From CBDCBA01 sp965214125 (GTDB taxonomy: Bacteria; Planctomycetota; Phycisphaerae; Tepidisphaerales; Tepidisphaeraceae), in the NCBI GenBank assembly GCA_965214125.1, contig CBDCBA010000024.1:434001-498000 (forward strand): 64,000 bases of DNA, read 5' to 3'. Position numbers and translations under genes: made by a program. Numbering within the stretch: the first letter of the stretch is position 1; each line of letters opens with the position of its first letter. The notes below the pieces were generated by a model, which was given only the letters and a program-made list of their open reading frames with translations, ran no database searches and was not told the DNA's origin. This document shows positions 43,561 to 52,800 of the stretch, in pieces.

Positions 43561-43959
43561 TTAACCTCCGCCACACCTGGTGGCGAGCCTATCCACACGC
43601 ACAACGTCGAAGTTAGAGTCGATGTGCACGACGTAAGCCCAATCCCCTAAGTATCTGGTGAACATAACTTCAACGGCACTCTGGTCATCTCCGAATGACG
43701 TGGTAATCCACACGCTATAGTCATCCAACCAAGACGCCAAAGCCACTCTCCTGTACTCGTCTGCGACCGCATTCGCCGCAATAGCAACAATATCATCTTC
43801 GCGGATGCGGGTGCCGTCCGCTGCCTCCAGTACGAGCGACCGATCACCGCGTTGCGCGGCCGGGGGCTGGGTGGCTACGTCCGTCTTCGGGTCTTCAGCA
43901 TGACGATCCTGACCAACTGCCAGACCAAAAATCACCAGTGGTAGAGCGGAAAAGATCAT
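43561..43959 (-). CDS. Hypothetical exported protein (132 aa), lower GC
   Basis: Signal-like start MIFSALPLVIFGLAVGQDRH; the mature part reads SLVLEAADGTRIREDDIVAI, AVADEYRRVALASWLDDYSV and YLGDWAYVVHIDSNFDVVRV. It looks like a small alpha/beta domain of the cystatin/NTF2 type, but I cannot assign a family. The region is visibly less GC-rich than its neighbours (for example AATAGCAACAATATCATC), suggesting recent acquisition or relaxed codon bias. Convergent with tsaE. Confidence 0.65.
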   Translation of the reverse strand: MIFSALPLVIFGLAVGQDRHAEDPKTDVATQPPAAQRGDRSLVLEAADGTRIREDDIVAIAANAVADEYRRVALASWLDDYSVWITTSFGDDQSAVEVMFTRYLGDWAYVVHIDSNFDVVRVDRLATRCGGG

Positions 43960-44045
43960 GGGCGCAACCTTAACCTTCTAGGCCGTGTAACCGCAATAGA
44001 AAGTGGCCCAAAGCCTCTCCCCGCACCCCGCCGCCGGGTGGCCAG

Positions 44046-44119
44046 TACCCCCGGCAGGGTTCGAACCTGCGACCTGCAGCTTAGGAAGCCGCTGCTCTGT
44101 CCAGCTGAGCTACGGGGGC
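44046..44119 (-). tRNA. tRNA-Arg (anticodon CCU)
   Basis: On the minus strand the 74-nt sequence folds as a tRNA: acceptor GCCCCCG with CGGGGGU (one G-U pair), D arm GCTCAGCTGGACAGAGC, anticodon stem GCGGC/GCTGC with loop TTCCTAA (anticodon CCT), T arm CAGGTTCGAACCTG, discriminator A. CCA is not encoded. It decodes AGG, a rare codon in GC-rich genomes. Confidence 0.97.
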
Positions 44120-44162
44120 CGGGTCGGCAAGTCTAGGCCAGGGGCCGGCGGCGTTCGGCGAG

Positions 44163-45518
44163 GTGGTTGCGGGGCGGGCGAAGGCGGCCGATGATGGGCG
44201 CGTGCAGCCGCCGCCCTATTCGTCCGCCGGGGTCTGGGGCGTGGCCCAGTGGGTTCTCCTGGGCCTCTACGTCGCGGCCCCGCTCGTGTTGCTCGGCGTC
44301 ACCCTCTGGCAGTGGCGGCGCCGGCGAGACAAGCCGGTCGGCCGCGGCAAGATTTGGGGCGGCCTGCTCGCCACCTGGGTCGGCGGCGCGGCGATCGGCG
44401 TGGGACTCGGGCTCGGGTACGCCTGGCTCATCACCGGCCACCTCGCCGGCATCGAACTCACGCAACTCGGCCTTGTCGCCTACGCCGCGATCGGCCTGCT
44501 CACGCTGCTCAAAAGCCTTGACCTGCTGATCCAACGCCTGATCCGGCCGGTCGTCGCGCGCGTCACCCGTGGCCGGGGACGCTGGCCGACGCGTAGTTTG
44601 CGGTCGCTCGGGCAGTTCGCCCGCGTGGTGCTGATGGTGGCGATCGGCGTGCCGTTCCTGATGGCCGCGACGATGGTCTTCCGCGTGAAGGTCACGCCGT
44701 CGGAGACGCCGGCGAACGTCCTCAACACGTCGTTCACCACCATCCGCACGGCCGCGGCGGACGGGACGCGCATCGCCATGTGGTGGGTCGAGGCCGCGCC
44801 CGCGTCGACATCGAGCGTGATCGTCGTGCCGGGCCTGGGCAGCGGCAAGGCGGATTTGCTGCCGGTCGTCGCGGCGATGCTCCAACGCGGGCACAACGTG
44901 CTGATCCTCGACCCGCGCGGCCACGGCGAGAGCGGCGGGCAGCTCACGAGCTTCGGCGACCGCGAGCGGCTGGATGTCCTCGCCGCCGAACGCTGGCTGC
45001 GCCGCGAGCGGCCGGCGTTCGCCGAGACGGTGAACGGCCTGGGCCTCTCGATGGGCGGCGCGGCGTTGCTGGCGGCCGCGGGCGGGGCCGCGCCGGAGCG
45101 GGCGGAGTTCGACGCCGTCGCGGTGGTCGACACGTACGACGACTGGTCGATCCTCGCCGACGACATCGTGGAGCGGCAGTTCGCCTACGTGCCGCCGGTG
45201 AATTGGGCGGCGAAGTGGATCGCGTTGCCGGCGGCGGCGGCGCACGCGGGGCGGCCGCTGGCATCGTTTCGCCCCGCCGACGCCGCGCCGTTCGTGTGGC
45301 CGGCGCCGCTGCTGGTGGTCCACAGCGAGGACGACGAGCTGATCCCGTTCGCCGCCGGCCAACGCTTGTTCGAGGCGGCGACGGAGCCCAAGCTGTTCGC
45401 CCCGATCCAGCGGCTGGGGCACAACGAGGTGATCGTCGACGGCGTTGTGATGAGCATCATCGCCGATTTCTTCGCCCAAGCCCGCCGCGTCCCCGCCATC
45501 GCGCGGGCGGACGATTGA
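44163..45518 (+). CDS. Membrane-anchored alpha/beta hydrolase
   Basis: About 451 residues from a GTG at 44163; a GTG at 44202 (VQPPPYSSAG) is an equally good start. Four N-terminal membrane helices (about 24-45, 67-90, 96-118, 155-172) precede an alpha/beta hydrolase domain from about 195. The domain has VVPGLGSGKADLLP, DPRGHGESGG, nucleophile elbow GLSMGG, Asp in VHSEDDELIPF and His in RLGHNEVIVDG. The Ser-Asp-His triad is therefore complete. Substrate unknown; a lipid or peptidoglycan esterase role at the membrane is possible. Confidence 0.82.
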   Translation: MVAGRAKAADDGRVQPPPYSSAGVWGVAQWVLLGLYVAAPLVLLGVTLWQWRRRRDKPVGRGKIWGGLLATWVGGAAIGVGLGLGYAWLITGHLAGIELTQLGLVAYAAIGLLTLLKSLDLLIQRLIRPVVARVTRGRGRWPTRSLRSLGQFARVVLMVAIGVPFLMAATMVFRVKVTPSETPANVLNTSFTTIRTAAADGTRIAMWWVEAAPASTSSVIVVPGLGSGKADLLPVVAAMLQRGHNVLILDPRGHGESGGQLTSFGDRERLDVLAAERWLRRERPAFAETVNGLGLSMGGAALLAAAGGAAPERAEFDAVAVVDTYDDWSILADDIVERQFAYVPPVNWAAKWIALPAAAAHAGRPLASFRPADAAPFVWPAPLLVVHSEDDELIPFAAGQRLFEAATEPKLFAPIQRLGHNEVIVDGVVMSIIADFFAQARRVPAIARADD

Positions 45519-45525
45519 GGCGGAC

Positions 45526-45581
45526 GTAGGGTGGGCACGGCCCACCATCGGGATTCGGATGGTGGGCCGTGCCCACCCTAC
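45526..45581. repeat. Palindrome family A
   Basis: GTAGGGTGGGCACGGCCCAC to GTGGGCCGTGCCCACCCTAC around ATCGGGATTCGGAT: a perfect 22-bp stem, nearly identical to the 14038 copy. It lies between convergent genes (hydrolase and thyX). A degenerate family B arm (CACCACGATCGAACGTTC) may follow at 45589-45606. Confidence 0.94.
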
Positions 45582-45604
45582 ACCGGACACCACGATCGAA
45601 CGTT

Positions 45605-46534
45605 CTAGCGTTCCAGGCTCGCACGCTTTGCCTCCCACTCGGCCTGTTCGCGCTTGTTGTCACTGGCGAGGGGTTGGCCCGTCCGGAAGGCGTCGAGTTC
45701 CAGCCGCGTGAGTTGGATGCCGCCGAGTTGGTAGTCCTCGAAGGCCTCGCACGCGACGGGGCAGAGCGGCCGCATCAGGTCGTACATCGCCTGGGCGTAG
45801 TCGCGGATTTCCTTTTGCGCGTGGGCGTCGAGGCGCAGGCGTAGGAAGCGGAAGACGTTGTGCAAATCGCACTTCCAGTACCACTCGGTGTACGCGTTTT
45901 GCGGCAAGGCGATGCGGGCGGTTTCGCGGGCAAGGCCTTTGTCGAGAAACGCCTCGTACTGGCCGTAGCCGGTTTGCTCGACCTGGTCGAGGTGCGCAAG
46001 GAATGCGTCGGCGGTGGCGTCGTCCAACGGCTCGCCGCGGCCCTGGCGGTTCGTCGCGCTCTGGGCCTGCAAGTCTTCGCGGGCCGGTTTGTAGAAGCGA
46101 TCGGGCACAACGCTGTATCGCGCCGAGTATTCATTGATGTTCGCCGTCCGATGCCGCACCCACTGGCGGGCGACGAAGATCGGCATCACGCAGTGGAACT
46201 TCAATTCTACCATTTCGAACGGCGTGCTGTGCCAGTGGCGCATCAGGTAGCGGATCAGCCCGCGATCCTCGTTGATTTTCTTGGTGCCCGCCCCGTAGCT
46301 GACGCGGGCGGCCTGCACGATGGCGCTGTCGACGGTCTGGCCTTCGGGCACGAGGCGCGGCATGGCGTCGACGAGGGCGACCAGGCCGTGGTCGTGGACC
46401 GCGATCTCCCACCGCGCGTCGCCGTGCATCACGTCGACGAGCGGGGTGTCGCTGGCGGTGCGTTGGATGCGGGAATCGGGCATGGCGTTGGCGTCGGTCG
46501 GGCGGAACATGGGCGGCGGTGTTGTCGCGCGCAT
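45605..46534 (-). CDS. thyX: FAD-dependent thymidylate synthase ThyX
   Basis: Makes dTMP from dUMP with FAD, NADPH and methylene-tetrahydrofolate. The ThyX motif RHRTANINEYSARYS is intact (RHRx7S). Other conserved parts are SYGAGTKKINEDRGLIRYLM, RHWHSTPFEMVELKFHC and the dUMP-binding QNAYTEWYWKCDLHNVFRFL. The outermost ATG is at 46534; internal ATGs at 46510 and 46483 (MPDSRIQRTASDTPLVD) are also possible, and none has a strong ribosome binding site. thyA is not seen here. Confidence 0.95.
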   Translation of the reverse strand: MRATTPPPMFRPTDANAMPDSRIQRTASDTPLVDVMHGDARWEIAVHDHGLVALVDAMPRLVPEGQTVDSAIVQAARVSYGAGTKKINEDRGLIRYLMRHWHSTPFEMVELKFHCVMPIFVARQWVRHRTANINEYSARYSVVPDRFYKPAREDLQAQSATNRQGRGEPLDDATADAFLAHLDQVEQTGYGQYEAFLDKGLARETARIALPQNAYTEWYWKCDLHNVFRFLRLRLDAHAQKEIRDYAQAMYDLMRPLCPVACEAFEDYQLGGIQLTRLELDAFRTGQPLASDNKREQAEWEAKRASLER

Positions 46535-46585
46535 CGGCCGGCAAATCGACTTTTGGCCACTCTGTCGCCAGCGCCATTTCGCCGC

Positions 46586-47545
46586 CTACCGCGACACGGC
46601 CGCGGTGGTCGCGAGGTGGGCGGCGTAGAGCAGGATCAGGCCGACCCCCTCGGCCCGCCCCAGCCGCCACCGGCCCGCCGCCGCCGGCAAAAGCAGCAGG
46701 CCAACGATCGCCAGCAGGACCGCGTCCAGCCGCCAAGCGCGCAGGGGGAACTGTACCTTCCATGCCAGCGGGTCGAGCCCCGTCGCCCACATCACCCCCG
46801 CCAGACCGCCCAGGGCGATTAGCGGCAGCACGAGCGTCGCGCACGCCGAAGCACCCAGCGCCGTGCCCGCAAGCACGGCGTCGTCGCGTCCGTCGGCCGC
46901 GTACCGCGTCGCGACGCCGACCAGCGGCAGCGCGACGAGCGGGCCGAACAGGAGCGTTGGGGCAGCAATGCTCAAATCCCAGCCGAGCAGCGTCGAAATG
47001 GCGGCCGCCCCCGAGCGGGCCCAGGCGAGGGCCGCCACCGCCAGCACGGCCGCGAGGGCGAGTTGCATCGTTCGCGCCCACCAGGGGGAAGCGGATCGCT
47101 CCGTTGTCGACTCCGGGCGAAACAGCAGGGCCAACGCCGCTCCCGCGGCGAGCATCAAAGTGGCCGTGATCGGCGTAATCGCCCCGGCGAATCCGGCCAC
47201 GAGCACGACCAGCGCCGCGGGCAGCAAGATTGCGGCGCGGGTGGAGTCGCGGCGCGGCGTGGGCTCGACCTCCCGGTCGGGCGGCGTCGTCAAACCGAGG
47301 CCGAGCACGAGCGTGACACAGGCGATCGCGACAGCCAGGACAAAGGCGAGGCCGCCGGAGGGTTCGCCGACCACGACCCCCGCCCCGCCGCCAGCGAGCG
47401 CCGGCAGCGTCGCCCCGGTCGCGATCGCCAGCGCCGGCCGGTGCCCGAAGGCATCGGCGGCAGCGCGGACGCTGATGTACATCGCGACCACGGCACCGAG
47501 GAACGGCAGTGCGACGCCGAGCGGGCCGGTGGAAATGTTCAGCAT
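46586..47545 (-). CDS. Membrane protein resembling a sodium/calcium (CaCA) exchanger, degenerate
   Basis: About 319 residues with 9-10 helices. The layout follows YrbG-type exchangers: FLGAVVAMYISVRAAADAFG, an alpha-1-like ALAIATGATLPALAGGGAGV, an alpha-2-like GTALGASACATLVLPLIALG, and the C-terminal GRWRLGRAEGVGLILLYAAH signature. The acidic and Asn residues that bind ions in the alpha repeats (GTSxPE, GSNxFN) are missing, so transport activity is doubtful. Start could be the ATG at 47545 or GTG at 47560. The upstream frame to 47617 is unsupported. Confidence 0.6.
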   Translation of the reverse strand: MLNISTGPLGVALPFLGAVVAMYISVRAAADAFGHRPALAIATGATLPALAGGGAGVVVGEPSGGLAFVLAVAIACVTLVLGLGLTTPPDREVEPTPRRDSTRAAILLPAALVVLVAGFAGAITPITATLMLAAGAALALLFRPESTTERSASPWWARTMQLALAAVLAVAALAWARSGAAAISTLLGWDLSIAAPTLLFGPLVALPLVGVATRYAADGRDDAVLAGTALGASACATLVLPLIALGGLAGVMWATGLDPLAWKVQFPLRAWRLDAVLLAIVGLLLLPAAAGRWRLGRAEGVGLILLYAAHLATTAAVSR

Positions 47546-47669
47546 CGCGAGCGGAACCACGCAGCGACCATAGCCGAGCGTCCGCGCAGAAAAACCGGCC
47601 GCTCCCCCACGTCGCACACGGATTGCGGCCGTCGATTCAGACGCTCAACTTGAATCGGCGGGCGATCGG

Positions 47670-48485
47670 ATGAATCTACATCGTGGCTGGCATTGGATGT
47701 TCAACTGCCGCTCGCTTCCGCTGCGCCAGCGGCTGCGCTACCTGCTGCCCGGCGGGCCGGACCTGGACGCAATGCTTCGCTCGCGCTTGCGTGGCGAGGG
47801 GAGCGACACCCGGTTCGAGCTTGACGACGCGACGATCTACTTCCATCCCGGCACCGCGGGGGACGAAGACGCGATCCGCCGCGGCGCGTTGCTGATCCTG
47901 AAGGAAGCCTACTGCTGGCCGCGGGAGTTCTTTCGCGGGCCGGTCCAAGTCGAAGCCGGCGACACCGTGCTCGACCTCGGCGGCAACCTCGGCACGTCGG
48001 CGATGCACTTTGCCGAACGCGCCGGGCCGCGGGGGCGCGTGGTGTCGTTCGAGCCGATCTTCCACGACCTGCTCGAGCGAAACTGCCGGGAAAACGGCGT
48101 GGACAACGTCGAGGTCGTTCCCGCCGCGGTCGGCGAGGAGCCGGGCGAGGCGGTCTTCGGCGTGACGGACTTGGGCATCGACTCTCGCATCGCCACCGGC
48201 GGTTGGACGCCCAGCCACCGCGTGCCGGTGACAACGGTCGATGCCGAGGTCGAGGCGCGCGGGCTCGGGTCGGTCGATTTCGTGAAGGTCGACATCGAGG
48301 GCGCCGAAGAGTGGGCCATCCGCGGCGCTCGGCAGACGATTGAGCGGTTTCGTCCCAAGTGGTCCGTCGCCTCGTACCACGACGATCTGGAGCAGCGCAA
48401 GCAGCACCCCCGGCTGATGCGACTCTTCGAAGAACTCGGTTACGTTGTCCACGAGGAGCCGGGCCGGCACATCTACGCGCATTGA
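47670..48485 (+). CDS. FkbM family methyltransferase
   Basis: 271 residues. SAM site VLDLGGNLGTSAMHFAERAG, VSFEPIFHDLLERNCRENG, VTTVDAEVEARGLGSVDFVK and KVDIEGAEEWAIRGARQTIE are the FkbM signatures (PF05050). Such enzymes methylate sugars or polyketides, often in polysaccharide clusters. It is followed by a membrane glycosyltransferase gene 46 bp downstream, which supports a glycan role. The short N-terminal region (MNLHRGWHWMFNCRSLPLRQ) is not part of the domain. Confidence 0.88.
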   Translation: MNLHRGWHWMFNCRSLPLRQRLRYLLPGGPDLDAMLRSRLRGEGSDTRFELDDATIYFHPGTAGDEDAIRRGALLILKEAYCWPREFFRGPVQVEAGDTVLDLGGNLGTSAMHFAERAGPRGRVVSFEPIFHDLLERNCRENGVDNVEVVPAAVGEEPGEAVFGVTDLGIDSRIATGGWTPSHRVPVTTVDAEVEARGLGSVDFVKVDIEGAEEWAIRGARQTIERFRPKWSVASYHDDLEQRKQHPRLMRLFEELGYVVHEEPGRHIYAH

Positions 48486-48531
48486 GCGACCACCGGGTGC
48501 CTCGAGCGTCTTCCAGCTAGACTGCGCATCG

Positions 48532-49812
48532 ATGGCCGCGCGCGACGAGCTCGAACCGATCGGCCGCGGCGTGTGGATTGTCCTCGCGGCGCTGGTCATC
48601 GTTGGCCTCGCGGCGAGAATCGGGCTGGCGTTCTGGCTGCCGAGCGATCGGGCGGCGTTGGAGGCGTTGCCGGACCAGCTTGAATACTTCGACCTCGCCG
48701 CGTCGCTGCTGGACGACGGGCAGCTCGTCACCGTCGACGACCGCTACCTCGCCGCCCAGCCGTTGCGGGCGCAGCGGATGGCCGGCTACCCGCTGTTCGT
48801 CGCGGCCCTCGGGGCGAACGTGACGGCCGTGCGGCTGGCGCAGGCGGGGCTCGACGTCGTGACGGCGCTGGCGGCGTTCGGCATCGCGAGAACCTGGCTG
48901 ACCCCGCGCCTCTCGCTCGTGGCGGCGGCGGGGGTGTTGCTGAGCCCGTTCCTGATCTACTTCAGCGCGTTGCTGCTCACCGAGTCGCTCTTCGCCTGCC
49001 TGCTGACGCTCGGCCTGCTCGGCGTGCTGAAGGCGCGTGATCGAGCCGCCTGGTGGTGGGTCGGCATCGGCCTGCTGGCGCTGAGCGTCCACGTGCGGCC
49101 GACGGGTGCGCTTCTGGCGGTGGCGGTGGCTTTGGTTGCCGCATTCCTGCCGGGGCGACATCCGAGTCGGCCCGACACGCGCTGGCCGCTGCCGGCGGGC
49201 CTGACGGCCGGGCTGCTGGTGGGCGTGATCCTGTCGCCCTGGATCGTGCGGAACGGGATCGTGCTCGAGCGTTTCGTTCCGGCCACAACCAACGGCGGCA
49301 TCACGCTTTACGACGGCTGGAACCCCGACAACACGACCGGCGGCAGCGATCAGTCGTTCGTCGGCCGCATGCCGCAGCTCGGGCTGATGGACGAGGTCGA
49401 CCGCTCAACGTACCTTCGCAAGAAGGCGATGGCGGCGATCGGGTTCGATCCGATCCGCGCGGCGTGGCTGAGCGTAAAGAAGGTGGGCCGCACGTGGAGC
49501 CCGGTGCCGCTGAGCGAGCTGGGATCGCCGCTGAAGGTGCTGGCCGGGGCGATCTACGCGGTGCCGCTATTCGCTTTGGCGGCGATCGGGCTGTTCGCGG
49601 GGCGGCTGCCGGGGTCGGCGAAGCTGCTGCTGGCGACGCCGGCCCTCGTGCTGACGCTGGCGCACGCGGCCACGGTCGGCAGCCTGCGCTACCGCCTGCC
49701 GGCCGACCCCGCCCTGGCGGTGCTGGCGGCGGCGGGCGTCGCGGTGCTCGCGGGCGGCCTGCGGGCGCGGCGCGGGTCGGTGGTCGATGAAGCAGAGCCT
49801 GACTTGACGTAA
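48532..49812 (+). CDS. Membrane glycosyltransferase, ArnT/PMT-like (GT39 superfamily)
   Basis: 426 residues with about 10 helices. The N-terminal half shows LPDQLEYFDLAASLLDDGQL in the first external loop (the acidic site of GT-C enzymes), PLRAQRMAGYPLFVAALGAN and RLAQAGLDVVTALAAFGIAR. The second large loop is NGGITLYDGWNPDNTTGGSD. This layout fits undecaprenyl-phosphate-sugar-using GT-C transferases. The target is unknown. It is 10 bases from the AsmA-like gene, so they may be co-transcribed. Confidence 0.82.
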   Translation: MAARDELEPIGRGVWIVLAALVIVGLAARIGLAFWLPSDRAALEALPDQLEYFDLAASLLDDGQLVTVDDRYLAAQPLRAQRMAGYPLFVAALGANVTAVRLAQAGLDVVTALAAFGIARTWLTPRLSLVAAAGVLLSPFLIYFSALLLTESLFACLLTLGLLGVLKARDRAAWWWVGIGLLALSVHVRPTGALLAVAVALVAAFLPGRHPSRPDTRWPLPAGLTAGLLVGVILSPWIVRNGIVLERFVPATTNGGITLYDGWNPDNTTGGSDQSFVGRMPQLGLMDEVDRSTYLRKKAMAAIGFDPIRAAWLSVKKVGRTWSPVPLSELGSPLKVLAGAIYAVPLFALAAIGLFAGRLPGSAKLLLATPALVLTLAHAATVGSLRYRLPADPALAVLAAAGVAVLAGGLRARRGSVVDEAEPDLT

Positions 49813-49822
49813 CTCCCCCGCC

Positions 49823-52800
49823 GTGCCACTCCCGACGATCAACCCGCGCCAGCACCGCCTGTTCCTGCGGACGTGGCGGCCGACGTGCCCGATTCGGCCG
49901 CGCCACTCGCGCTTTCGCCGCTGGGCCCGCTACCTGCTGCTGGTCCTCAGCATCACGCTGCTGAGCGCCTACGTCTGGATCACCGACGCCGACCGCGTGC
50001 AACGGCTCGCCGAGGGCTACCTCGAACGCCTCGTCGGCGGCGACGTGACCATCGAGCGGGCGTCGCTGGGCCTCTTCGACGGCCTGCGGCTCGACGGCGT
50101 GAGCGTGCGCGTGCCCGACTCCGACGGCGGTGACGACGAGGAGAACGTCGTCTTCACCGCCCGCAGCGTCACGATCGACTACGACCCGATGCCGCTGGTC
50201 CTGGGGCGACTGAGCGTGCAGAGCATTCGGGCGATCGACCCGCACGTGCGGCTCGTCGAGAACCTTTCCGACGGCACCTGGAACGTGCAGGGGCTGGGCA
50301 TGTTCAACCGGCGGTCCACCGGGAAAGGCAAGCCGTTTCGCCCGCCGGGGCGGCTGCCGGCCATCGCGCTGCGCAACGCACAAGTTGACTACGCCCGCCG
50401 CGCCGGGACGGCGATCCTGCCGCGCGGCGGCATCGGCATCGAGGCAAGCATGACGCCCGTTCCCAACGAGGATGGCACGGTCGCTTACCAGGTGAACGTC
50501 CAAACGCTCCGTTTGGAGGGCGGGCCAACGCGCGATGTCGACGGCGCGCTCGGCGGGGCAATGGCGATGCTCGGGCCGGAGCTCGACGCAACGCTGCGCC
50601 TGGGGCGAACGGGCGGGCTGGCGGAGGGGGCGGTTGAGGCGACGGCGCGGCTGCAAAACGTCGACTTCCGCACCTTCGCCGACCTGCTTCCGCGCCAGGC
50701 CGCCGACTGGGCCCGCCGCCACGCGGTCGCCGGGCGCATGGAGGTGCCGCAGATCGACTACCGCTTCGACCCCAACCGCCCCACCGGCGACCGCACCGGC
50801 GGGCGGCTGCACGTGAAGCTTTCCGAAGGCCGCGTGCAGGGGTTGCCCGAGGAGTGGCTTCCGCCCGAGGAAATTGCGCTGCGCGCTGCCGCGGTCAATG
50901 GGGCCACACGCCTGGCGAACGGTCCGGCGTGGCTGCCCGGTTGGATTCGCGGTTCCGCCGGCGAACTTGCCGAGGCGTGGCGGCCCAAGCCCATCCGGCT
51001 CGACGACGTCGACGGCGACTTCATCTTCACCGACGACGGCGTCATCGTCCGCGGCCTCGTCGGCAGCCTGGAGGGCCAGCGCCTGCGCGTCAGCGGGGTC
51101 GTCGACGGCTACGACCCCGGCGCGGGCATGAGCTTTGTCGTCAGCGACGCCGCCCCGGACGGGCGCGGCCTGATCCTGCCGCCGGACCTGCCCTACCTCG
51201 CGTCTCTGCCCAAGCCCGTGCGCGAGCTGCACCAGCGGTTCCAGCCGAGCGGGCGCTGCCGGCTGCGCCTGGAGGTTCACCGCGACGGCCCGACCCGCGG
51301 CCCCAACGGCCGCGCCATTGCGGCGCGCCCGACGGTGTCGGGGCGCCTCGACATCCTCGGCGGCAGCTTCGAGCTCGAGCGCCTGCCCTACCGCGTGTAC
51401 GACGCCCGAGGCCGGCTGCTGATCCGGCAGGTGCGCAACCGCGCCGACTCCCTCGACGCCGGCGCTTACGGGCAGGACGAGCTCGTGATTGAGAACCTTG
51501 TCGGCCGCGGCGATCCGAGCGGCCCCAACGCTTCGGCCCGGCTGGTGGTCAACGGCAGCGTCACACCGCTCAACAGCGTGGCGGGGTTCGACATCACGGT
51601 GGTCGGCAGCGGCATTCGCCACGAGCCGGCGCTGATCGCCGCCCTGCCCGAGCCGGCGCGGCGGGGCATCGAGGCATTCGACCCGGCCCTTCGCGATGAC
51701 GCCGCTGGCCTGCCCGCGCTCGACTTCGCGGGCGACTTCGTGGCCACCGTCAACCGCCCCGCCGGGCCGGACCGGCGTTGGGAGTTCGGTATCGAGCTTG
51801 ACCTGGCGACACTCAGCGGGGCGATCGGCGTCTTCCCCTACCCGCTGCAGGACGCCGCCGCCCGCGTGACGGTGACGCCCGCCGGAGCCATTCTCCACGA
51901 GGCGCACATGACGCGCACCCTGGACGATGGCACCCCGGCCACGTTCGCCGCCGAGGGAAGCCTCGCGTGGGGCCGCCGCGACTTCGACGCGCCCGACCGC
52001 GCCCCGCCGCTGCGCTACGACCTGACGCTGACGGCCCAGGACGTGCCGACCGACGCCGCGCTGCGCCGCGCCCTGCCCGCGGTCGCGCGCGACGCGTTGG
52101 CGGACCTTGGCATCGACGCGGGCGGCGCGGGCACCGCCCACGTGTGGGACGACGGCACCGGCCTGAACTACGACGTGGCGATGGACGTGCGCGGCGGGCG
52201 ATTCTGGCCGGCGGGCGACACGTTCAGCCTTGCCGACGTGGCCGGCCGCGTCCGCCTGCTGCCCGACCGCGTGGAGCTTGGCGGCGTCACGGCGCGCCGC
52301 GGCGACGGGCGCGTGGGCGTCAGCGGCAGCGTCGGCCTCGGCGACGCCGGCCGCTCCGACCTGCGCCTGGCCCTGGTCGAGCTGCCGCTCGACGGCGACG
52401 TTTACCAGTTGCTCCCGCCCGCGGCGCAGGCGGCGTGGGACTGGCTGCGCCCGCGGGGCGGCGTCAGCGGCGAGGTCACGCTCGCGCTGCCGACGGCCCT
52501 GCTCGCGGGCGAGCCGGACGCCGCGCTCCCGACCGACGATGACGCGGCCGTGACGTTCGCCGCCACGCTGCGGCCGGACGGCCTCTCCGTCAAACCCGCC
52601 GGATTCCCGTACGCCCTGCAAAACGTCCGCGGCGAGATCACGGTCACGCCCGAGGCGATCGTGCTTGCCGGCGTGACGGCCGAGCACGCGGTGCCCGACC
52701 GCGACGTCCCGGCGCGGCTGAGCTTTTCGGGCACGGGCGACCTGACCGATCCCGCCGCGCCCGCGGGCGCGTGGGACCTGTGGGTCAGCGCCAATCGCGT

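Noticed and set aside
49301..52687. 1128-codon frame on the minus strand antisense to the AsmA-like gene
   Set aside because: Arg/Ala/Gly/Val-rich without domains. The + strand gene shows consistent domain structure and a membrane anchor.
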